The notes under the pieces: model-generated
What the model was told of the DNA's origin: nothing
Seen by the model: only the letters and a program-made list of their open reading frames with translations
Databases searched by the model: none
Shown: positions 7,030 through 10,687 of the stretch, piece by piece
Numbering within the stretch: the stretch's first letter is position 1
Layout of the letters: each line of letters starts with the position of its first letter
Origin: Goniomonas avonlea
Taxonomy: Eukaryota > Cryptophyceae > Goniomonadida > Goniomonadaceae
Assembly: GCA_003573635.1 (NCBI GenBank)
Contig: QUTJ01031285.1
Location: 1-10,687, forward strand
DNA: 10,687 bases
Reading direction: 5' to 3'
Translations under genes and position numbers: made by a program

Positions 7030-7933
7030 TCTGCGCTAGCGAAAGTGTGCAGGTTCACGAGTGTTCGGGGAGCAGGTGGATATTGGTCTGTTCGGGGACC
7101 AGGGTGGATATTGATCTGTTTGCCTAGAGCTGCTGTCACGAGGGAGGCGAGGTCCACCTAGGGTGCCGTGTCTTTGGGGCCAGGGTGATATTGATCTGTT
7201 CGGAGACCTCGAAAGTGACCTCGGCGGAGATTTACTGTCCTCGTTCTGGTCCACGAGTGTGCTTGTTCGGGGTTGGCGACGGTGCGGACCAGCCGGGGTG
7301 CTAACTCACCGTGAATACTCGGACCCCGAAGTTACTCCGAAATCTACGAACTTCACCCCGAGTTCACCGCGAGTGCGCACGGTGAGTTGCTCGTCCCAAG
7401 GAGGTCACGCCCAGGGATACTGTATTGGACCCAACATTGTTGCCTGATCGGGAATTTGATCGGGAATTTGAGGGCGGAGAGCGCGCGTTTGAGGGACCAT
7501 TGTATCAAGGGAAACGTGTGTTTGTGTGTGTCCTCCTACCCCCCCCCCCCCTTCCCATTTCGCGAAAATAAATCCAGTGCTTGAGCTAGCGTCGGTCGGT
7601 CGGTCGGCGCTCTCCACCCTAGGTCACCGCACGTCTCATGGCAAATTCGTTTTTGATTCGCTTCAGAGAACAAACAAGGCAAGTATTTGGATTTGCAAAC
7701 ACACCTCCGTGAGGCAGGAACAATATGAGCGTGAGGCACCCCGTACATGTGATCACAGGGAGTCCGAGAGCCAGCTCAGAGGAACAAAGCACTGAGCGCG
7801 CCGCTGAACTGTGAAATTGCAAAGAAGTTCGGTCCAGGGCTATCCGTTGATCCCATGTGCAGCCAAAGGAAGAACAAGGACCTTTGTTTTAAAGCTGTCA
7901 GTCAGTGAAATCGTCTCGCGGTTCAGAGCACAA
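7030..7933. other. Convergent intergenic region between AOAH and the Rpp21/RMP24-like gene
   Basis: The 3' untranslated and intergenic DNA of two convergent genes. It holds three extra copies of the AOAH stop-codon region (7061-7200), a direct repeat TGATCGGGAATT (7446-7469), a poly-C run near 7540 and an AATAAA at 7567-7572 that could serve AOAH polyadenylation. A (CGGT)n run lies near 7592-7607. I see no convincing coding region. Confidence 0.6.
7061..7200 (+). repeat. Three extra copies of the AOAH C-terminal codon segment
   Basis: The real end of AOAH (7003-7033, TTCGGGGACCAGGGTGGATA then CTGATCTG) recurs at 7061-7090, 7089-7118 and 7169-7200. The copy at 7091 still reads FGDQGGY followed by TGA. 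The copy at 7061 is one base short and lacks the stop. The copy at 7169 has lost bases. All lie downstream of the real stop. Confidence 0.88.
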
Positions 7934-8823
7934 TCATGGGCCAAAGCCTCCCAGCATGGATTGCAAGTCTTCATACAGAGACCGGCCGCCTTCAGGTTTG
8001 TCCGGTTGGCGCTTCTCGGCAATGGAGGCTTCTAGACTGACACGGCGCTTTTTCTTCTTGCGGGAGCTACCACTATCTACAGCAGCACTTTCTGCTGGGC
8101 TGGGCGCTAAGAGCGCCAACCGAGCGAGCCCGGGTCCGGTTGGAGTCTTGGCAGGAGTCTTGGCCGGAGTCTTGGCACATCCTCCAGACTTTGATGGGTG
8201 TGGAGACGACGAGTTTCGCATGTCGGTCTTCACTTCCACTTTGCGCCTCTTGCGAAAATCCACATGTGTCTTCCGAGGGGTACCGCACTGTTTCACAGTT
8301 CGGTGGCACACGTGACAAGTTGTTGCCTGCGCACGAATCACGTGTGCACGAGACAGACGCGTGTGTGTGTCATACCACATGGTTCCCTTTGCTTCTTGAT
8401 GCTTCCATCGCTGTGCTTACTTTCGTTCCCTGGTTTGACGAGGCCCCGTCCTCAGTCATGAGGTTCTTCGCTGGGGCTCCCGGTGGGCAGGGTCCTCGAC
8501 GCAACGTCACTGTGGAGTTGAAGGGGCTCCGAAGAGCGGAACAGTAGGAACAAAAACGAACTTGCACATGATCCGCGAGATCTGAGAGGAAATGTCAATC
8601 TCAACAATTCCAGAGCTTTGCGGCGCACTGATATCGTTCGTTTCAGCAAACTGCCTCATCTTCGACCTGCCGAATGTCAAAAATTCGTTCACCCAAAATG
8701 CAAGGCTCCTCACAGATAAAACTGAGCTAATTGGGGACAATCCTGGGCAGTCTGATGAGCGAGGGTCCACAGGTGTTCCACCGTCCTGAGCGCCGTTCGA
8801 TCCCTTTCGGCTTGCGCCTGCAT
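7934..8823 (-). CDS. Zinc-ribbon protein of the Rpp21/SNM1/Rpr2 superfamily, C18orf21 (RMP24)-like; probable RNase MRP/P subunit
   Basis: Exons on the minus strand are 8823-8714, 8666-8629, 8581-8421 and 8326-7934. Introns are 47, 47 and 94 nt, all GT-AG with matching phases, giving 233 residues (human C18orf21 is about 220). The N-terminal helix ends CPQLAQFYLSKMRQFAE (29-45), like the helix before the zinc site in Rpp21/Rpr2 proteins. The zinc ligands are C60-x2-C63 (FCSYCSAL) and C107-x2-C110 (CHVCHRTVK). The HRTVK after the second knuckle and the TP-rich tail match C18orf21 rather than Rpp21, to my memory of that family. The tail has three KTPA/KTPT units (about 155-166), a KKKKRR basic patch and a short conserved-looking LYEDLQSMLGG end. 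The expected role is a nuclear/nucleolar RNase MRP (rRNA processing) protein. Assignment rests on motifs, not a search. It is divergent from the acidic W-repeat gene. Confidence 0.78.
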
Positions 8824-9022
8824 CGCCAAAGAAATTCAGCTAACGAATTGAATCTAGACGTTATCATACAGTACGCATATATACGAGCTCTGATCACATG
8901 AGCAGCGATGATGAGCTGCATCTCAATGGAATCATATCTCGTATCTATCCAACTTGGTGCGGCAGGAGTTCAAAAAAGTTCCCAAGCATTGGCAAGCAAG
9001 GTCTGGCACGAAAGCTTGCCCA
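8824..9022. promoter_or_regulatory. Bidirectional promoter between the Rpp21/RMP24-like and acidic W-repeat genes
   Basis: The two start codons are 199 bp apart, on opposite strands. A TATA-like CATATATAC lies at 8876-8884, 53 bp from the minus-strand start codon and about 140 bp from the plus-strand one. An upstream ATG at 8898 opens a short frame toward the plus gene. Start sites cannot be seen directly. Confidence 0.55.
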
Positions 9023-9044
9023 ATGGATCTGGATGACTTGCTGA
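8898..9044 (+). other. Upstream ORF overlapping the start of the acidic W-repeat gene
   Basis: ATG at 8898 opens a 48-codon frame that stops at 9042-9044, in a different frame from the main start at 9023. If the transcript starts upstream of 8898, this uORF overlaps the main AUG and would lower its translation. If transcription starts later it is irrelevant. The peptide (MSSDDELHLN at its start) has no family I recognise. Confidence 0.35.
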
Positions 9045-10270
9045 GTGAGTTTGATGTGCCAGACAGCAAGCCTTCACCACCACTGCGTAAGCCCGCACCA
9101 AAGCAGGCACCTCCGATCAAGGATCAGTCAGTGTCCGAGGGGACGGATTGGGATGAGGAGGACGACGACGATGACGCGTTTTCTCCAGCAAAGCCTGTTG
9201 TAAAACCACAGCCCAAACCCGAGGTGAAAGCAATACCGGCTCATAGGAAGCCTCCAGGGCCTGCTGCTTCAGACTCTGAGGACTGGGATGATCTCGAGGA
9301 ATCTGTCGAATCTCCGGGAAAGACTCCCCAGAAGCCGCTGGCATCCCCAGCTGCCAAGGCGCCGGTAAAGACGGCGACTGATGATGATAACTGGGATGAT
9401 GAGGAGTCCGAGGCCCACTCGCCTGCTCCGAAAAAGCCATTATCTCGATTGCCACCGAAACCGAATGACGGAGAATCAGAAGAGTGGGATACCGAAGAGG
9501 AAGGAGCGTCAGACTTGTCATTTGCCAAAGCTTCCCCCAGAACTAATAGCGTACCGGTTCCATTGGACCAGCCGAAACCTAAAGCTGCAAAGCCAGAGAC
9601 TGATGATGACTGGGATGAAGCAGAGTCTGTGGGCTCGCCATTCCAAGCTCCGAGCAAACAACTGGCACCCAAGTTTACGCACAGTCCGCGACAGGCATCA
9701 ACCAAGGCACCTGTGGTGCAGGACTCTGATGAAAATTGGGATGACGAGGATGACGAGTCTGTTGAGTCCCCCATTAAACCTACAGCCAAGCCCGCAACGA
9801 AGCAAGTTGTCAATCCAGCTGCCGCCAAGGCAACAGCTGTGCAGGGCAAAAAGCAGCTTGCGCCTCAACCACTACAGCACGCTTCGGAGTCTGAGAACTG
9901 GGATGATGATGACGACGACTCCATGGACTCGCCCTTGAAGTCGGCGACTGTGGTGGTCAAGCAGCCTGTCAAGTCGCCTGCAGCATCTGCCTCCGACTGG
10001 GACTCGAGCCCAGCACCTACCCCAAACAAAAAGCAGCTTGTCACGAAACCCCCTGTCAAGTCACCCGCAGCCTCTGTTTCTGACTGGGACTCTAGCCCTG
10101 CGCCGACCCCAGGCAGAAGACAGCCAGCTGCCACAGTGGCATCAGTGGCTCCGGCTAAGAAGAAGGCTCCCGAGCCTGTCATTGCAGACGACTCGGACGA
10201 CTGGGACGCCGATGAGTTGCTGGAGGAGGTTGATGCTAGTCCCCAGAAGAAGAAGGTACGCAGCGTGTAA
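9023..10270 (+). CDS. Acidic disordered protein with ten x-W-D motifs, unknown function
   Basis: An uninterrupted 415-codon frame. I chose the ATG at 9023 because the protein then begins with a clean acidic helix, MDLDDLLSEFD, and no in-frame ATG lies in the upstream stretch. The body is Pro/Lys/Ala/Ser linkers alternating with acidic clusters. Every tryptophan (residues 43, 88, 124, 155, 197, 239, 293, 326, 355, 394) sits in a [DENS]-W-D core such as ENWDDD or EDWDDL. SP/TP sites are frequent (possible proline-directed phosphorylation). The motifs at 326 and 355 lie in a recent 87-nt duplication. The end, DDWDADELLEEVDASPQKKK, mirrors the N-terminus in having an acidic leucine helix. No folded domain, signal peptide or membrane segment is seen. 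The motif resembles the tryptophan-acidic peptides bound by kinesin light chains, but that role is a guess. AAG/GTACGC at 10255-10263 looks like a splice donor, so the true C-terminus could lie further on. Confidence 0.8.
   Translation: MDLDDLLSEFDVPDSKPSPPLRKPAPKQAPPIKDQSVSEGTDWDEEDDDDDAFSPAKPVVKPQPKPEVKAIPAHRKPPGPAASDSEDWDDLEESVESPGKTPQKPLASPAAKAPVKTATDDDNWDDEESEAHSPAPKKPLSRLPPKPNDGESEEWDTEEEGASDLSFAKASPRTNSVPVPLDQPKPKAAKPETDDDWDEAESVGSPFQAPSKQLAPKFTHSPRQASTKAPVVQDSDENWDDEDDESVESPIKPTAKPATKQVVNPAAAKATAVQGKKQLAPQPLQHASESENWDDDDDDSMDSPLKSATVVVKQPVKSPAASASDWDSSPAPTPNKKQLVTKPPVKSPAASVSDWDSSPAPTPGRRQPAATVASVAPAKKKAPEPVIADDSDDWDADELLEEVDASPQKKKVRSV
9966..10139 (+). repeat. 87-nt tandem duplication inside the acidic W-repeat gene
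   Basis: Two in-frame units, each coding PVKSPAASxSDWDSSPAPTP followed by a basic NKKQ or GRRQ, with period 87 nt (GACTGG at 9995 and 10082). Synonymous differences (TCG/TCA, GCA/GCC) show the copies have diverged under protein constraint. Confidence 0.85.
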
Positions 10271-10336
10271 TGTCTCTCGCATAAGAGTGCGGGGGAATCG
10301 TTGACCGCTCAGATGTTTACCGGCTGTTTGAATGCT

Positions 10337-10687
10337 CTCTCTCGGTGTTTCTCGCCCTCAACGCTCCCTCCCTCGCTCCCTCGCTCTCTCTAACTCGCTC
10401 ACCCACTCTCTCCCCCACTCTCTCGCTTTCTCCCACTCTCTCCCTCGCCCTCTCCCTCACTCTCTCTCTCCCGCTCTCTCTCTCTCTCTCCCACACACAC
10501 ACACACTCCCACTCTCCCTCCTCTCCCCTCTCGCCCTCGCTCTCTCTCCCTCCCTCTCTCTCTCTCTCTCTCGCTCTCCTACTCGCTCTCTCTCTCTCTC
10601 GTGCACTCTCGCTCTCCTACTCGCGCTCTCTCTCTCTCCCACTCCCACGGTGCGGCGTCGCTCTCACACACACTCTCTCTCGCTCCC
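10337..10687 (+). repeat. Long CT-rich microsatellite region to the window end
   Basis: About 350 nt of interrupted (CT)n with CTCGCTC, CTCCC and short CACACA blocks. No gene is visible. It is either intergenic/3' flank of the acidic gene or an intron of it, if the donor-like AAG/GTACGC at 10255-10263 is used. Confidence 0.9.

Noticed and set aside
8327-8420. The 94-nt intron of the Rpp21/RMP24-like gene as a doubled 47-nt intron
   Set aside because: The length is exactly 2 x 47, but the two halves show no sequence similarity, so this is coincidence.
1-10687. Mobile elements, tRNA or rRNA genes
   Set aside because: No transposase, reverse transcriptase, terminal repeats with target duplications, or tRNA A/B boxes in a cloverleaf setting were found.

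Overview
The window is eukaryotic nuclear DNA. Four protein genes can be read. Three of them are split by introns, and reading frames rejoin across GT-AG introns to give family proteins of the expected length. Gene density is high (four genes in 10.7 kb), divergent start codons are about 200 bp apart, and a third of the introns are only 45-49 nt long. This suggests a compact genome such as that of a unicellular eukaryote, but I cannot assign a lineage. Introns and flanks are loaded with microsatellites, minisatellites and CT/GA tracts, and there is one N at 6256.

Layout. (1) Minus strand, start codon at 2022 and running off the left edge: the N-terminal part of a polypyrimidine tract-binding protein (PTB/hnRNP I family) with RRM1 and RRM2 in ten visible coding exons. 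(2) Plus strand, 2213-7029: a complete acyloxyacyl hydrolase (AOAH) gene of 13 exons and 581 codons, with a signal peptide, a saposin domain with six cysteines, a Ca-binding-like segment and a GDSL-type hydrolase domain with its Ser, Gly-Asn-Asp and Asp-x-x-His motifs. (3) Minus strand, 8823-7934: a four-exon, 233-codon gene for a zinc-ribbon protein of the Rpp21/SNM1/Rpr2 superfamily. It most resembles the C18orf21 (RMP24) type linked to RNase MRP. (4) Plus strand, 9023-10270: an uninterrupted 415-codon acidic, disordered protein in which all ten tryptophans sit in acidic x-W-D motifs. From about 10337 to the end there is only CT-rich simple sequence.

Genes 1/2 and 3/4 are two head-to-head pairs, each sharing a short probable bidirectional promoter. 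Genes 2 and 3 converge across about 900 bp. The four genes do not form an obvious pathway: RNA-processing factors (PTB, RNase MRP-like) alternate with a secreted or lysosomal lipid A deacylase and an unknown acidic protein.

The most unusual feature is that the AOAH gene carries degenerate copies of its own exon pieces in neighbouring introns and 3' flank: the exon 7 end, the exon 12 middle, the exon 12 end (inverted, twice) and the exon 13 end (three extra copies). Each covers a conserved motif. The inverted copies can pair with the exon 12 splice donor. Intron 12 also holds a strong G-quadruplex-type (TGTGGG)n array.
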